This document shows, in pieces, positions 36,649 to 46,784 of a stretch of 64,000 nt of DNA. Every line of letters starts with the position of its first letter. The first letter of the stretch is position 1. A program made the position numbers and the translations under genes. Origin of the DNA: Polaromonas sp. (lineage in GTDB: Bacteria; Pseudomonadota; Gammaproteobacteria; Burkholderiales; Burkholderiaceae_C); the NCBI GenBank assembly GCA_030655515.1, contig JAURVI010000052.1, positions 1 to 64,000 of the forward strand, given 5' to 3'. The notes under the pieces were generated by a model. It searched no databases and was not told the DNA's origin. It worked only from the letters and a program-made list of their open reading frames with translations.

Positions 36649-37635
36649 TTACTTCAGCCAGCCGCGTTTCCTGAAATACCACATCGGCACCACCGCGCTG
36701 GCCGCCATCAGCGCCAGCGCATAGGGGTAGCCCAGCGTCCAGTCGAGTTCCGGCATGAGCTTGAAATTCATGCCATACACGCTGGCAATCAGGGTCGGCG
36801 GCAGCAGCGCGACGCTGGCCACCGAGAATATCTTGATGATCTTGTTCTGGTTGATGTTGATGAAACCGACCGTGGCATCCATCAAAAAGTTGATCTTGTC
36901 GAAGAGAAAAGCCGTGTGCGAATCCAGTGAGTCGATGTCGCGCAAAATCTGGCGCGCTTCCTCGAACTGCTCACTATTCAACATCTTGCTGCGCATCATG
37001 AAGCTGACCGCGCGGCGAGTGTCCATCACGTTGCGGCGAATGCGGCCGTTCAAGTCCTCGTGGCGTGCAATCGCACCCAGCACCTCGCCGGCCAGCGCAT
37101 CGGTCACGTCGCCCGACAGCACCTTGGTGCTGACCTTTTCCAGCTCGTCGTAAATGCCTTCGAGGGTGTCGGCGGAGTATTCGGCATCGGCGTCAAACAG
37201 CTTGAGCAGCACTTCCTTGGCATCTTCGATCAACCCCGGCGCGCGGCGCGCCCGCATGCGCAGCAGCCGGAACACCGGCACGTCTTCGTCGTGAATCGAA
37301 AACAGCACGCCCTTGCTTTTGAGGTTGTCGTTGATCAGGTTCAGGATGAAAGCCACGCGCACCGTGCGCGGCTCGGCATCGTCGGCGATCAGGAAGTCGG
37401 AACGGATGTGCAGCTCGCCATTGTCTTCTTCGTAAAAGCGGGCGGACTCCTCGATGTCTTCGTCCATCGCGTCTTCGGGAATCGACAGGCCGTAGTACTG
37501 TTTGATCCAGCGTTTTTCTTCCAGCGTGGGGGATTCCAGATCGACCCAGATCGGCTGGAATTTGGAGAGCTCTTCCAGCGATTCGATCTCTTCCTGAAAG
37601 AGGCGCCCATTGGCGAGCGTGAAAATATTGAGCAT
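36649..37635 (-). CDS. corA: Magnesium/cobalt transporter CorA
   Basis: A 328-residue CorA-type Mg2+ channel. The long cytoplasmic N-terminal domain (about 1-260) is acidic and helical. The stalk helix runs into two membrane spans: one ending in the signature YGMNF and one near the C-terminus (YALALMAASAVVPMWYFRKRG). The selectivity motif GMN is intact. The gene converges with mtnN, with 48 bases between. A 560-base gene-free stretch lies upstream of its start. Confidence 0.95.
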   Translation of the reverse strand: MLNIFTLANGRLFQEEIESLEELSKFQPIWVDLESPTLEEKRWIKQYYGLSIPEDAMDEDIEESARFYEEDNGELHIRSDFLIADDAEPRTVRVAFILNLINDNLKSKGVLFSIHDEDVPVFRLLRMRARRAPGLIEDAKEVLLKLFDADAEYSADTLEGIYDELEKVSTKVLSGDVTDALAGEVLGAIARHEDLNGRIRRNVMDTRRAVSFMMRSKMLNSEQFEEARQILRDIDSLDSHTAFLFDKINFLMDATVGFININQNKIIKIFSVASVALLPPTLIASVYGMNFKLMPELDWTLGYPYALALMAASAVVPMWYFRKRGWLK

Positions 37636-38198
37636 GACGGCGTGCCTGTTGGTTCAAGGCCGACGCCATGGATGCGGGCCTTGTGCAAGAAGGGGTGGGT
37701 GGATATGGGTGCTATCGCTTTCAACCCCCCCAACGACATTGAGCGTCAGTCTGCGGTGTTGAAAGCTAGCAAGGACTGCTGCTTTCCAAGGATTTCTCCG
37801 TAGTGGATCTGCCGCGATTATGGCACTTGGGAACTTATTTATCCACCCGTACCGCGACCCAAAAAGCGTATCAACTCGTCTTGCCGCGCACAGGCGTCCC
37901 GTCCTCCCAGGGCCGCCCCGCTCGGGCGCTCACCGGCCTGCGCCTATGCATGGCATTTTTTTCGGGATTTCCAGAAAATCCTTACGAATCAACAGCCTGT
38001 ATTCATCGCCGGCGCCTGCGCGACGCGGCGGTCCAGCGCCATGCCAGACCGTTGAATTTTTTTGTTGCGCTACATCATTGCGTTTGCACGGGTTCGGGTG
38101 CATAGTGAAACCGAGAAAGTTGTCCCGTCTGCCGCTTTGGTGCTAGTACCGATGCGGTGTTTTTAACCCCAATCCAGCGATGGAAAAGGAGTCTCTTT
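37636..38198. other. Gene-free region between corA and hpf
   Basis: No gene or RNA can be supported here. Short open frames exist (for example 37803-38105) but their translations are arginine/proline-rich and unlike any family. A 15-base string, CGCTCACCGGCCTGC, is shared with the uvrA leader at about 24290, hinting at more repeat remnants. Promoters for both divergent neighbours must lie here. In many relatives rpoN precedes hpf; it is absent at this place. Confidence 0.5.
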
Positions 38199-38528
38199 AT
38201 GAACTTGACGATCAGCGGCCACCATCTTGAAGTTACCCCCGCCTTGCGCGGCTATGTGACAAGCAAGCTGGATCGAATTACCCGGCATTTTGACCAGGTT
38301 GTGGATGTCAAAGTCTTGTTGACGGTCGATAACATGAAGGAAAAGGAGCGGCGCCAGAGAGCAGAGTGCAATGTGCATGTCAAGGGCCGCGACCTGTTTG
38401 CCGAGAGTTCGCATGCTGATCTGTATGCGGCGGTCGATGAGCTGGCCGACAAGCTGGACCGTCAGGTCGGGCGTTACAAAACCAAAACCCAGGACCACCA
38501 CCACGTCGCGGCCAAGCGGCAGATATAA
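38199..38528 (+). CDS. hpf: Ribosome hibernation promoting factor (short type)
   Basis: A 109-residue HPF/YfiA-family protein. [19 protein letters not shown] begins the domain; [17 protein letters not shown], then [18 protein letters not shown] and the basic KTKTQDHH end match the short form. It binds the small subunit and promotes inactive 100S ribosomes in stationary phase. AAAGGAG precedes ATG 38199; an upstream in-frame ATG (38157) is rejected because it lacks a ribosome site. A clean terminator separates it from ptsN, so hpf is probably transcribed on its own. Confidence 0.94.
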   Translation: MNLTISGHHLEVTPALRGYVTSKLDRITRHFDQVVDVKVLLTVDNMKEKERRQRAECNVHVKGRDLFAESSHADLYAAVDELADKLDRQVGRYKTKTQDHHHVAAKRQI

Positions 38529-38640
38529 CGTCACGGGTCCGCAGGCAGCGCTTTTACCGGCCGAAAAGGGCCACGCAGTCTAGCCGGGCTGCACGCGGCG
38601 GGTTTCTATGTCCCGCCAGTGCCTCGCCGCATGGCTGAAG

Positions 38641-38670
38641 GCCGCCTGCGCAGTCAGGCGGCTTTTTTTA
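38641..38670 (+). terminator. Rho-independent terminator after hpf
   Basis: GCCGCCTG pairs perfectly with CAGGCGGC around a 6-base loop (CGCAGT), followed directly by seven T. It is about 110 bases after the hpf stop and 55 before the ptsN start. The clearest intrinsic terminator in the window. Confidence 0.9.
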
Positions 38671-38724
38671 TGGTGCGGATGGCCGCTCGCTGATTGAAAG
38701 TGCATAATTCGGCGTCTAAAAGTC

Positions 38725-39198
38725 ATGAACCGTCTTTCGCAAATTTTGCCCCCTGCCCAAGTGCTGGTGAATGTCGAAGCCACCAGCAAAAAGCGCGCTT
38801 TTGAAGAAGCCGGCCTGCTGTTTGAAAATCAGCATGGGCTGAACCGCGCCTTGATCACCGACAGCCTGTTCGCGCGTGAGCGCCTGGGCTCGACCGGCCT
38901 GGGCCACGGCGTGGCGATTCCGCACGGACGGATCAAGGGCCTGAAGGCGCCGATGGCGGCAGTGTTGCAGTTGCGGGACCCGATTGGTTTCGATGCGCCC
39001 GACGAGCAGGCGGTCGGGTTGCTGATCTTCCTGCTGGTGCCCGAGGCGGCCACCCAGAAACATCTCGAAATCCTGTCCGAAATCGCCGAGCTGCTCAGCG
39101 ACAGCACGCTGCGTGAGCAACTCAAGGCCAGCACCGATGCCGCCGGGCTGCACCGCTTGATCGCATCCTGGCAATCCAGCCACGCCGTCAGTTCCTAA
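38725..39198 (+). CDS. ptsN: Nitrogen PTS enzyme IIA
   Basis: A 157-residue EIIA-Ntr protein. The phosphorylated histidine is H67 in [14 protein letters not shown], the family signature. [20 protein letters not shown] is the conserved C-terminal helix region. It accepts phosphate from the nitrogen PTS and regulates potassium transport, metabolism and stress responses rather than sugar uptake. hprK follows 37 bases on, a common pairing in beta-proteobacteria. Confidence 0.96.
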   Translation: MNRLSQILPPAQVLVNVEATSKKRAFEEAGLLFENQHGLNRALITDSLFARERLGSTGLGHGVAIPHGRIKGLKAPMAAVLQLRDPIGFDAPDEQAVGLLIFLLVPEAATQKHLEILSEIAELLSDSTLREQLKASTDAAGLHRLIASWQSSHAVSS

Positions 39199-39235
39199 GC
39201 CTGCCCGTGACACAGGTTTCTTCGCATCCGTTGGC

Positions 39236-40186
39236 ATGAAGCCCACCGTCGTCAGCGCCGACGTCCTGTTTGAGGATCACCGCGCCGCACTGAAGTGGGA
39301 GTGGGTGGCCGGATTGGGCGCCTCGGAGCGTCGCTTCGACGAAGTGGCGGTGCGCGCCGCCCGCTCCGGCGCCGACCTGGTGGGCTACCTCAACTACATC
39401 CACCCCTACCGGGTGCAGACTCTGGGTGAGCGGGAAATCGCCTACCTGAGCGCGGGCAGTCCGGACGACTGCGCCCGCCGCATTTCACGCATTGTCACGC
39501 TGGAGCCGCCGGTGCTGATCATTGCCGACGGGCAGGTCGCGCCCGACACGCTGCTGTCCATGTGCGAGCGCGCCCAGATTCCGATGTTCGCCACCCGGGA
39601 GTCGGCCGCGTTTGTGATTGACGTGCTGCGGGCCTACCTGTCCAAGCATTTCGCCGAGCGCACCTCCATGCATGGCGTGTTCATGGACATTCTCGGCGTG
39701 GGCCTGATGATCACCGGCGAATCGGGCCTGGGCAAAAGCGAGCTGGGTCTGGAGCTGATTTCGCGCGGCCACGGCCTGGTGGCTGATGACGCGGTCGACC
39801 TGTACCGCATCAACCAGACCACGATCGAGGGCCGCTGCCCGGAGCTGCTGCAAAACCTGCTGGAAGTGCGCGGCATCGGCCTGCTCGACATCAAGGCGAT
39901 TTTTGGCGAGACCGCGGTGCGGCGCAAGATGCGGCTCAAGCTCATCGTGCATCTGGTGCGCCGCGAGACGCTGGAGCGCGAATACGAGCGCATTCCCTAT
40001 GAGCCGTTGACGCAGGACGTGCTGGGCATTCCGGTGCGCAAGGTGGTGATCCAGGTGGTCGCCGGGCGCAACATCGCGGTGCTGGTGGAGGCGGCGGTGC
40101 GCAACGTCATTTTGCAGTTGCGCGGCATAAACACCTACCAGGAGTTTGTCGAGCGGCACCGCCAGGCGATGGAGCGGGGTGGCTAG
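39236..40186 (+). CDS. hprK: HPr kinase/phosphorylase
   Basis: A 316-residue HprK. The Walker A loop is [15 protein letters not shown], and the HprK signature is [20 protein letters not shown] followed by [18 protein letters not shown]. The N-terminal ~125 residues form the substrate-domain. It phosphorylates or dephosphorylates HPr at serine, coupling the PTS relay to energy status. Its companion ptsN is directly upstream. It converges with fur; the T/A-rich 40215-40245 between them could end both transcripts but the stem is weak. Confidence 0.95.
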   Translation: MKPTVVSADVLFEDHRAALKWEWVAGLGASERRFDEVAVRAARSGADLVGYLNYIHPYRVQTLGEREIAYLSAGSPDDCARRISRIVTLEPPVLIIADGQVAPDTLLSMCERAQIPMFATRESAAFVIDVLRAYLSKHFAERTSMHGVFMDILGVGLMITGESGLGKSELGLELISRGHGLVADDAVDLYRINQTTIEGRCPELLQNLLEVRGIGLLDIKAIFGETAVRRKMRLKLIVHLVRRETLEREYERIPYEPLTQDVLGIPVRKVVIQVVAGRNIAVLVEAAVRNVILQLRGINTYQEFVERHRQAMERGG

Positions 40187-40254
40187 TAGTCCGTTTCGCC
40201 AAGGATGCAAGCCTATTTTTTAGAATTTTTTAAAAAGGCGCGAGCCAGACGGGC

Positions 40255-40701
40255 TCAGCCAGGGTGCCGCGGGGATATCGGACGGTTCGGGCATTTGTCC
40301 CTGGTGCAGTTGGCGTACATCGACAGCGAATGGTCCGCAATGGCAAAGCCCTTGGCCTTGGCGACCGCGTGTTGCCGCTTTTCAATTTCGGCATCGTAAA
40401 ACTCTTCGACCTTGCCGCAATCGAGGCACACCAGGTGGTCGTGGTGCTGGCCTTCGTTGATTTCATAGACGGCTTTGCCGGACTCGAAATTGCTGCGGCT
40501 GATCAGGCCGGCCTGTTCGAACTGTGTCAACACCCGGTAAACAGTGGCCAGCCCGATATCGGAGCGGTCTTCCAGCAATACCCTGAAAACATCTTCGGCC
40601 GTCATGTGGCGCTGCTTGCCGGCCTGAAAAATCTCAAGAATTTTAAGGCGTGGCAAAGTCGCTTTCAATCCGGTGCTTTTGAGTTCGTCGATGTTGCTCA
40701 T
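40255..40701 (-). CDS. fur: Ferric uptake regulator
   Basis: A 148-residue Fur. The winged helix is ATLPRLKILEIFQ with LATVYRVLTQFEQAGLISR; the metal-binding part is EGQHHDHLVCLDCGKVEEF, with the CxxC of the structural zinc, and a second cysteine pair at CTRDKC near the end. It represses iron-uptake genes when Fe2+ is bound. It is divergent from bamE, the arrangement conserved in Burkholderiales. I saw no convincing Fur box in its own promoter region. Confidence 0.96.
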   Translation of the reverse strand: MSNIDELKSTGLKATLPRLKILEIFQAGKQRHMTAEDVFRVLLEDRSDIGLATVYRVLTQFEQAGLISRSNFESGKAVYEINEGQHHDHLVCLDCGKVEEFYDAEIEKRQHAVAKAKGFAIADHSLSMYANCTRDKCPNRPISPRHPG

Positions 40702-40881
40702 AGGAAGTATCCTGGGGAAAAGTGGGCCCTGGTGCGCCGACCCGGAAATATCAAAACATGAAAGTGCGCCTTCGCACCCATGGTGTTCCGATACCTCTGT
40801 GTCGAAGCACTGGTTGGGGGGGGCCGTTCAAGCTGGCCATCCGGAGGGTGGGGGTGCCCGCGCAGGGCGGCACCCTGCCGC

Positions 40882-40887
40882 TACAAT
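40882..40887 (+). promoter_or_regulatory. -10 element (TACAAT) for bamE, with adjacent small hairpin
   Basis: TACAAT lies 28 bases before the chosen bamE ATG (40916), so transcription would start near 40894. Directly upstream, GCAGGG-CGGCA-CCCTGC (40862-40878) can form a hairpin or serve as a protein site. No clear -35 hexamer is visible. Confidence 0.45.
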
Positions 40888-40915
40888 GATCCATCATATC
40901 GCTACACCCTATTCC

Positions 40916-41482
40916 ATGTCTGCAAAATACCGCCACGGCATCCAAACTGTTCTTACCGTTTTAGCGTGTGCCGTGCTGGCCGCCTGCGGCAGCGTCAAAG
41001 GCATGGGCAGCGGGCTGAGCGAGAGCAAGATCAACCCTGTCAACTGGATCACGCCCTACAAGATCGAGGTCGTTCAGGGCAATTTTGTGTCCAAGGAGCA
41101 GGTAGAACTGCTCAAGCCCGGCATGCCCAGGACGCAGGTGCGCGAGGTGCTGGGCACGCCCTTGCTGGCCAGCGTGTTCCACGCTGATCGCTGGGACTAT
41201 GTTTTCACGCTCAAGCGGCAGGGGGTAGCGCCGCAGGCGCTCAATCTCACGGTATTTTTCAAGGGAGATGTGCTTGACCGGTTTGAAGGCGACGACATGC
41301 CCAGCGAAGCGGATTTTGTCGCCAAGCTCGATTCCCGCCGCAAGCTGGGCAAGGTGCCGGTGCTGGAACTGACGCAAGATCAGCTCAAGGTCACCGAAAA
41401 GAAAACGCCGGACAGCGCCACCGCTTCCCCGGCGCCGCCGCCGGCGGCCAATTATCCGCCGCTGGAAAGCGCGGCCAGGTGA
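40916..41482 (+). CDS. bamE: Outer membrane protein assembly factor BamE (lipoprotein)
   Basis: A 188-residue BamE/SmpA-type lipoprotein. A type II signal peptide ends at LAAC with the lipidated C24. The mature domain has the BamE fold: [38 protein letters not shown] and the HADRWDYVF strand. A C-terminal ~40-residue tail rich in proline and alanine exceeds the usual length. ATG 40916 is chosen because it gives a normal signal sequence and fits the TACAAT promoter; ATG 40886 is in frame but overlaps that promoter. BamE supports folding of beta-barrel proteins. Confidence 0.92.
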   Translation: MSAKYRHGIQTVLTVLACAVLAACGSVKGMGSGLSESKINPVNWITPYKIEVVQGNFVSKEQVELLKPGMPRTQVREVLGTPLLASVFHADRWDYVFTLKRQGVAPQALNLTVFFKGDVLDRFEGDDMPSEADFVAKLDSRRKLGKVPVLELTQDQLKVTEKKTPDSATASPAPPPAANYPPLESAAR

Positions 41483-42312
41483 GTGCGGTGAATCCGGACG
41501 GCGGCGAGTCTCGCCACCGCATCGCGGTTGCCGGCGCTGGCGGCCGCATGGGCCAGATGCTGGTCGAGGCCGTGTACGCCAGCAGCGACTGCCGGTTGAC
41601 CGGCGCACTCGATGTGGCCGCCAGCCCCGGCCTGGGGGCCGATGCGGCGGCATTCCTGGGGAAAACCAGCGGGATCAAAATCACCGCCGACCTCGCCGCG
41701 GGTCTGACCGGCTCGCAGGTGCTGATTGATTTCACCCGGCCCGAAGGCACGCTGGCCCACCTGCGCAAGTGCCGCGAGCTCGGCGTCAAGCTGGTCATCG
41801 GCACCACCGGCTTTTCAGACGCGCAGAAGGCCGAAATAGCCGCCGCCGCCAAAGACATTGCCATCGTCATGGCGCCCAACATGAGTGTCGGCGTCAATGT
41901 CACGCTCAAGCTGCTGGAGATGGCCGCCAAGGCGCTGTCCACCGGTTACGACATCGAGATCATCGAAGCCCATCACCGCCACAAGGTCGATGCGCCTTCC
42001 GGCACCGCGCTCAAAATGGGCGAGGTGATTGCCGGCGCGCTGGGCCGCGACCTGAAAGACTGCGCGGTGTACGCCAGGCAAGGCGTGACCGGCGAGCGCG
42101 ATCCCTCGTCCATCGGTTTTGCCACCATTCGCGGTGGTGATATCGTGGGCGACCACACCGTGCTGTTTCTAGGTGCCGGCGAGCGCATCGAAATCACCCA
42201 CAAATCCTCCAGCCGGGCCACCTACGCCCAGGGCAGTTTGCGGGCTGCGCGTTTCCTGGCAGGCCAATCGGCCGGCCTGTACGACATGTTCGATGTGCTC
42301 GACCTGAAATGA
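41479..42312 (+). CDS. dapB: 4-hydroxy-tetrahydrodipicolinate reductase
   Basis: A 277-residue DapB. The NAD(P)-binding [10 protein letters not shown] begins near residue 19 and the signature [20 protein letters not shown] holds the catalytic His and Lys. It reduces the dipicolinate precursor for lysine and peptidoglycan. The start is GTG 41479, overlapping the bamE stop; GTG 41488 is an alternative that would cut four residues. The stop overlaps the exbB-like start by four bases. Confidence 0.95.
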   Translation: MSAVNPDGGESRHRIAVAGAGGRMGQMLVEAVYASSDCRLTGALDVAASPGLGADAAAFLGKTSGIKITADLAAGLTGSQVLIDFTRPEGTLAHLRKCRELGVKLVIGTTGFSDAQKAEIAAAAKDIAIVMAPNMSVGVNVTLKLLEMAAKALSTGYDIEIIEAHHRHKVDAPSGTALKMGEVIAGALGRDLKDCAVYARQGVTGERDPSSIGFATIRGGDIVGDHTVLFLGAGERIEITHKSSSRATYAQGSLRAARFLAGQSAGLYDMFDVLDLK

Positions 42313-42953
42313 ACGTGCTGATGCTGGTCACCGAAGGCGACGCCGTGACCGGGCTCGTGGCCGTGCTGCTGCTGGCGATGTCGGTGGCCAGTTGGGTCGT
42401 GATTGTCTGGAAAGCCTGGCTGCTCCAGCGTGCGGTCGGCGATGTGGCCCGCAGCACGGCGGTGTTCTGGCAGTCCACGGCCATGGCCGACGCGCAGCCG
42501 AAAGTCGCCGCCTTCGACCGCGAAGGGCTGGTGCTGCCGCTGATCCTCGCCACCCACATCCAGGCCAATGGCACGCTGGCATCGGCCGGCGACAAGTCCC
42601 AGCAACTGACGCGTGTTTTGCGCGATGCGCTGCATGCGGTGCTGCACAAGCTGCAGTACGGCCAGGTCCTGTTGGCCACCGTCGGCTCCACGGCGCCGTT
42701 TGTGGGCCTGCTGGGCACGGTCTGGGGCATTTACCACGCGCTGGTGGGCATCTCCGCCGCCGGCCAGATCACCATCGACAAGGTCTCCGGCCCGGTCGGC
42801 GAGGCGCTCATCATGACGGCCGCCGGCCTGGCGGTGGCAATACCGGCGGTGCTGGCCTACAACGTTTTTGGCCGCAGCATTGGCCGCATCGAGGCCGACC
42901 TCGAAGGTTTCGCGCGCGACCTGCGGGAACTGTTGCTCAGTCGCAAAGACTGA
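42309..42953 (+). CDS. exbB: TolQ/ExbB-family proton channel protein
   Basis: A 214-residue inner-membrane protein of the MotA/TolQ/ExbB family. Three spans are visible: near 12-32, then [20 protein letters not shown] and [20 protein letters not shown]. The proline-glycine-rich [18 protein letters not shown] and [14 protein letters not shown] are diagnostic. With ExbD it converts proton motive force into work on TonB or Tol. It is coupled to dapB by a 4-base overlap. A dispersed repeat separates it from exbD. No tonB gene follows. Confidence 0.9.
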   Translation: MNVLMLVTEGDAVTGLVAVLLLAMSVASWVVIVWKAWLLQRAVGDVARSTAVFWQSTAMADAQPKVAAFDREGLVLPLILATHIQANGTLASAGDKSQQLTRVLRDALHAVLHKLQYGQVLLATVGSTAPFVGLLGTVWGIYHALVGISAAGQITIDKVSGPVGEALIMTAAGLAVAIPAVLAYNVFGRSIGRIEADLEGFARDLRELLLSRKD

Positions 42954-42991
42954 CCATGCGCAGCGCTTCATACAAAGCGGCAAGCGAGGAA

Positions 42992-43076
42992 GGCCATTTT
43001 CCGCCGGGCCGCCCCAAGGAAAATGACGGCCCCCCCGGGGGGCAGCGAAGTACACGCAGTGACGAGCGTGGGGGCC
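42992..43076 (-). repeat. Dispersed palindromic repeat, copy C (exbB-exbD gap)
   Basis: In reverse orientation it contains GCCCCCACGCTCGTCACTG, the CCCCCCGGGGGGG palindrome and the ATTTTCC/GGAAAAT outer stem around GGGGCGGCCC, matching copy B at 25706. It fills most of the 130 bases between exbB and exbD and ends eight bases before the exbD ATG. Confidence 0.85.
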
Positions 43077-43083
43077 ATTCATC

Positions 43084-43530
43084 ATGAGTTTTGGCCGGCT
43101 CGAACGCACCCAGGGCGCCCAGCCCATGAGCGAGATCAATGTCACGCCGCTGGTCGATGTGATGCTGGTGCTGGTGGTGATCTTCATCATCACCGCGCCC
43201 TTGCTGGCCAGCTCGATCAGGCTCGACCTGCCAAAAAGTGATGCCGCCAGACCGAACGAGGCGCCGCAATACGTCACGCTGGTGGTCGACCGGGCCGGCC
43301 AGGCTTTTCTGAACGACCAGCCGGTATCCAGCGCCCAGATGGACCAGCGCCTCAGGCAAAGCGCTGCGCTGAACCCCGACACCGAAGTGCAACTGCGTGC
43401 CGACGAGGCCGTGCCTTATGGCCGCATCGTCGAGGTCATGGGCATCGCGCAAAAAGCCGGCCTGAACCGCATCGGCTTTGTCGCGAACGCCCCCGCCGCC
43501 GCAGCGCCAGCCCCTGCGACCCGGCCCTGA
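43084..43530 (+). CDS. exbD: ExbD/TolR-family protein
   Basis: A 148-residue protein with a short cytoplasmic start, a single membrane span and a periplasmic domain. MSEINVTPLVDVMLVLVVIF holds the essential aspartate in the span (PLVDVMLVL). The C-terminal ~20 residues are alanine/proline-rich and dispensable-looking. It works with the ExbB-like protein. No purine-rich ribosome site stands directly before ATG 43084 because a repeat occupies that region; translation may depend on coupling or on the second ATG (43126). Confidence 0.92.
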   Translation: MSFGRLERTQGAQPMSEINVTPLVDVMLVLVVIFIITAPLLASSIRLDLPKSDAARPNEAPQYVTLVVDRAGQAFLNDQPVSSAQMDQRLRQSAALNPDTEVQLRADEAVPYGRIVEVMGIAQKAGLNRIGFVANAPAAAAPAPATRP

Positions 43531-43623
43531 AGGCGCTCCGGCGGGGAAACCCCGGCCCAACGCCTAAAATCCCTGCAACCGGCAGCAACGGGCTGCTTCA
43601 TCCCTTTCCATTTTCCGTGCGCC

Positions 43624-46272
43624 ATGCAAGACAAATACAACCACCTCGACGTTGAGCGCAGTGCGCAAACCCACTGGAACGCGGCCGACGCCTACCGCGT
43701 GACCGAAGACGCGTCCAAAAAGAAGTACTACGCCTGCTCCATGCTGCCTTACCCCAGCGGCAAGCTGCACATGGGCCATGTGCGCAACTACACCATCAAC
43801 GACATGCTCACGCGTTACCTGCGCATGAAGGGTTACAACGTGCTGATGCCCATGGGCTGGGACGCGTTCGGCCTGCCGGCCGAAAACGCCGCGATGAAAA
43901 ACGGCGTGCCGCCCGCGCAGTGGACTTACGACAACATCGCCTACATGAAAAAGCAGATGCAGGCGATGGGGCTGGCGATCGACTGGAGCCGCGAGGTCGC
44001 CACCTGCGACCCGAGTTATTACAAGTGGAACCAGTGGCTGTTTTTGAAGATGCTCGACAAGGGCATTGCCTACCGCAAGACCCAGGTCGTGAACTGGGAC
44101 CCGGTGGACCAGACCGTGCTGGCCAACGAGCAGGTGATCGACGGCAAGGGCTGGCGCACCGGCGCGGTCGTCGAAAAACGCGAGATCCCGGGCTACTACC
44201 TCAAGATCACCGACTACGCCGAAGAGCTGCTCGACAGCGTCAGCAACAAGCTGCCCGGCTGGCCAGAGCGCGTCAAGCTGATGCAGGAAAACTGGATCGG
44301 CAAGAGCGAAGGCGTGCGCTTTGCGTTTCCGCATGAGATCAGGGATGCCTCCGGCGCGCTGATCGGCGACGGCAGGATGTACGTCTTCACCACGCGCGCC
44401 GACACCATCATGGGCGTGACTTTCTGCGCCGTGGCGCCCGAACACCCGATCGCGCTGCATGCCGCCACATCGAACCCCGGGCTGGCGGCCTTCATCGAAG
44501 ACTGCAAGTCCGGCGGCACGACCGAAGCCGAGCTCGCCACGCAGGAGAAAAAAGGCGAACGCACCGGCCTGTTCGTCACGCATCCGCTGACCGGCGACAA
44601 GGTCGAGGTCTGGGTGGGCAATTACGTGCTGATGAGTTACGGCGACGGCGCGGTCATGGGCGTGCCGGCGCATGACGAACGCGACTTCGAGTTCGCCAAA
44701 AAATACGGCCTGCCGATCAAGCAGGTCACGGACGTGAAAGGCCAGCCCTACAGCCTGGAGGCCTGGGCGGACTGGTATGCCGACAAGCAGCAGGGTGTGG
44801 CGATCAACTCCGGAAAATACGACGGCCTGTCTTTCAAGACGTGCGTCGATGCGGTCGCGGCCGACCTGGCCGCCAAAGGCCTGGGCGAGAAAAAAACCAC
44901 CTGGCGCCTGCGCGACTGGGGCGTGAGCCGCCAGCGCTACTGGGGCACGCCGATTCCCATCATCCACTGCGACGAACACGGCGCGGTGCCCGTGCCGGAA
45001 AAAGACCTGCCCGTGGTGCTGCCGCAGGACTGCGTGCCCGACGGCTCGGGCAACCCGCTGCACAAGCACGAAGGCTTTCATGCCGGCGTGACCTGCCCGG
45101 TCTGCGGCAAGCCGGCGCGGCGCGAGACCGACACCATGGACACCTTTGTCGATTCGTCCTGGTACTACATGCGTTACTGCGACCCGAAGAACGATGAAAA
45201 AATGGTCGCCGGGGGCGCCGACTACTGGATGCCGATGGACCAGTACATCGGCGGCATCGAACACGCCATCCTGCACCTGCTGTATGCGCGCTTCTGGACC
45301 AAGGTCATGCGCGACATGGGCCTGGTCAAGGTCGACGAGCCTTTCACCAAGCTGCTGACGCAGGGCATGGTGCTCAACCACATCTACTCGCGCAAGGGCG
45401 ACAAGGGCGGCGTCGAATACTTCTGGCCGGCCGATGTCGATGATGTGCATGACGAGCACGGCAAGGTCATTGGCGCCAGGCTCAAAAGTGACGGCTCGAT
45501 GGTGAACTACGAAGGCGTGGGCACCATGAGCAAAAGCAAGAACAACGGCGTCGATCCGCAGGACCTGATCGAGAAATACGGCGCCGACACCGCGCGGCTG
45601 TACACCATGTTCACCTCGCCACCGGAGGCGACGCTGGAGTGGAACGACGCGGGCGTCGAGGGCGCCTACCGTTTTCTGCGCCGCGTCTGGAACTTCGGCG
45701 TCAAGTTCGACGCCATGAATTTGGGCGCTGGCGGCACCCGCCCCCAAAAGGCCGGAACCGTCTTTGACAAGGAAACGCAGGCGCTGCGGCGCGAGATCCA
45801 CGCGGTGCTCAAGCAGATCGACTACGACTACCAGCGCATGCAGTACAACACCGTCGTGTCGGGCAGCATGAAGCTGCTCAACGCGCTGGAGGATTTCAAG
45901 GGGCCGGCGACTGCGGGTTCGGCGTTTGCCCTGCGTGAAGGCCTGGGCATCCTGCTGCGCTGCCTGTACCCTGCAACGCCGCATGTGGCGCACGCCTTGT
46001 GGAATGACCTCGGCTTTGCACAGGAGCACGGCGGCCTGCTCGACGCCCCCTGGCCGGAAGTCGATGCCGCCGCGCTGGTGCAGGACGAGATCGAGCTGGT
46101 GCTGCAGATCAATGGCAAGCTGCGCGGTTCCATCACCGTCAGCGCCGGGGCCGACAAGACCGTGATCGAAGCGGCTGCGCTGGCATCCGACGCCTTTATC
46201 AAACAGGCCGCCGGCGCGCCGGCGAAAAAAGTCATCGTCGTGCCAGGCCGTCTGGTCAACATCGTCGTCTGA
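43624..46272 (+). CDS. leuS: Leucyl-tRNA synthetase
   Basis: An 882-residue class I synthetase. The HIGH motif is H49-M-G-H52 in [16 protein letters not shown], and KMSKS appears as M635-SKS in [13 protein letters not shown]. The CP1 editing domain (about 230-420) includes the [11 protein letters not shown] proofreading segment. C-terminal [14 protein letters not shown] is the tRNA-binding part. It charges tRNA-Leu. It leads the conserved group leuS-lptE-holA. The coding sequence is closely spaced (11 bases) from lptE. Confidence 0.98.
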   Translation: MQDKYNHLDVERSAQTHWNAADAYRVTEDASKKKYYACSMLPYPSGKLHMGHVRNYTINDMLTRYLRMKGYNVLMPMGWDAFGLPAENAAMKNGVPPAQWTYDNIAYMKKQMQAMGLAIDWSREVATCDPSYYKWNQWLFLKMLDKGIAYRKTQVVNWDPVDQTVLANEQVIDGKGWRTGAVVEKREIPGYYLKITDYAEELLDSVSNKLPGWPERVKLMQENWIGKSEGVRFAFPHEIRDASGALIGDGRMYVFTTRADTIMGVTFCAVAPEHPIALHAATSNPGLAAFIEDCKSGGTTEAELATQEKKGERTGLFVTHPLTGDKVEVWVGNYVLMSYGDGAVMGVPAHDERDFEFAKKYGLPIKQVTDVKGQPYSLEAWADWYADKQQGVAINSGKYDGLSFKTCVDAVAADLAAKGLGEKKTTWRLRDWGVSRQRYWGTPIPIIHCDEHGAVPVPEKDLPVVLPQDCVPDGSGNPLHKHEGFHAGVTCPVCGKPARRETDTMDTFVDSSWYYMRYCDPKNDEKMVAGGADYWMPMDQYIGGIEHAILHLLYARFWTKVMRDMGLVKVDEPFTKLLTQGMVLNHIYSRKGDKGGVEYFWPADVDDVHDEHGKVIGARLKSDGSMVNYEGVGTMSKSKNNGVDPQDLIEKYGADTARLYTMFTSPPEATLEWNDAGVEGAYRFLRRVWNFGVKFDAMNLGAGGTRPQKAGTVFDKETQALRREIHAVLKQIDYDYQRMQYNTVVSGSMKLLNALEDFKGPATAGSAFALREGLGILLRCLYPATPHVAHALWNDLGFAQEHGGLLDAPWPEVDAAALVQDEIELVLQINGKLRGSITVSAGADKTVIEAAALASDAFIKQAAGAPAKKVIVVPGRLVNIVV

Positions 46273-46283
46273 AGGGGAACACC

Positions 46284-46784
46284 ATGCAACGTCGCGTCTT
46301 TCTGCTGGCCGCCGTGGCGGCTTCAAGCCTGAGCGCTTGCGGTTTTGCACTGCGCACGGCGCCCAACTATGCGTTCCGCACTATTTACAGTGGCGCGGCC
46401 GAAACTTCCACCCTGGGCACCGAGCTCAACCGCAACCTCGAAGCCAGCGGCACGGTGAAGGTGATCCGCGATGTGCGCCAGATCGATCAGGCGCAGGCGA
46501 TTCTGGACGTGCTGCTCGACCAGCGTGAAAAAACCGTGGTCGGCGTCAACGCCGTCGGCCAGGTGCGTGAGTTTCAGTTGCGCACCCGTTTCAGGTTCCA
46601 GTTGCGCACGCTGCAGGGCAAACTGCTGATTCCCGCCACTGAAATTGTGCTCCATCGCGACATCAGTTTCAACGAGTCCGCCGTGCTGGCCAAAGAAACG
46701 GAAGAGCAGTTGCTGTACCGCGACATGCAAAGCGACATCGTGCAGCAGGTCCTGCGCCGGCTGGCGGCGGTCAAGGAGCTGTGA
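46284..46784 (+). CDS. lptE: LPS-assembly lipoprotein LptE
   Basis: A 166-residue outer membrane lipoprotein. The signal peptide ends at LSAC with C19 lipidated. FALRTAPNYAFRTIYSG and the later FRFQLRTLQGKLLIPATEIV follow the LptE/RlpB pattern. It plugs and stabilises the LptD barrel that inserts lipopolysaccharide in the outer leaflet. It lies 11 bases after leuS, a conserved pair. Its stop overlaps the GTG of the following gene. Confidence 0.93.
   Translation: MQRRVFLLAAVAASSLSACGFALRTAPNYAFRTIYSGAAETSTLGTELNRNLEASGTVKVIRDVRQIDQAQAILDVLLDQREKTVVGVNAVGQVREFQLRTRFRFQLRTLQGKLLIPATEIVLHRDISFNESAVLAKETEEQLLYRDMQSDIVQQVLRRLAAVKEL

Noticed and set aside
37820-37840. Possible sigma-54 promoter starting TGGCAC
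   Set aside because: The second element at the required spacing (TTGC) is missing.
37803-38105. Open frame of about 100 codons between corA and hpf
   Set aside because: No ribosome site, odd composition and no resemblance to known proteins; treated as non-coding.
43564-46350. A 928-codon minus-strand open frame
   Set aside because: It is exactly opposite leuS, which has intact HIGH and KMSKS motifs; the minus translation matches no family.
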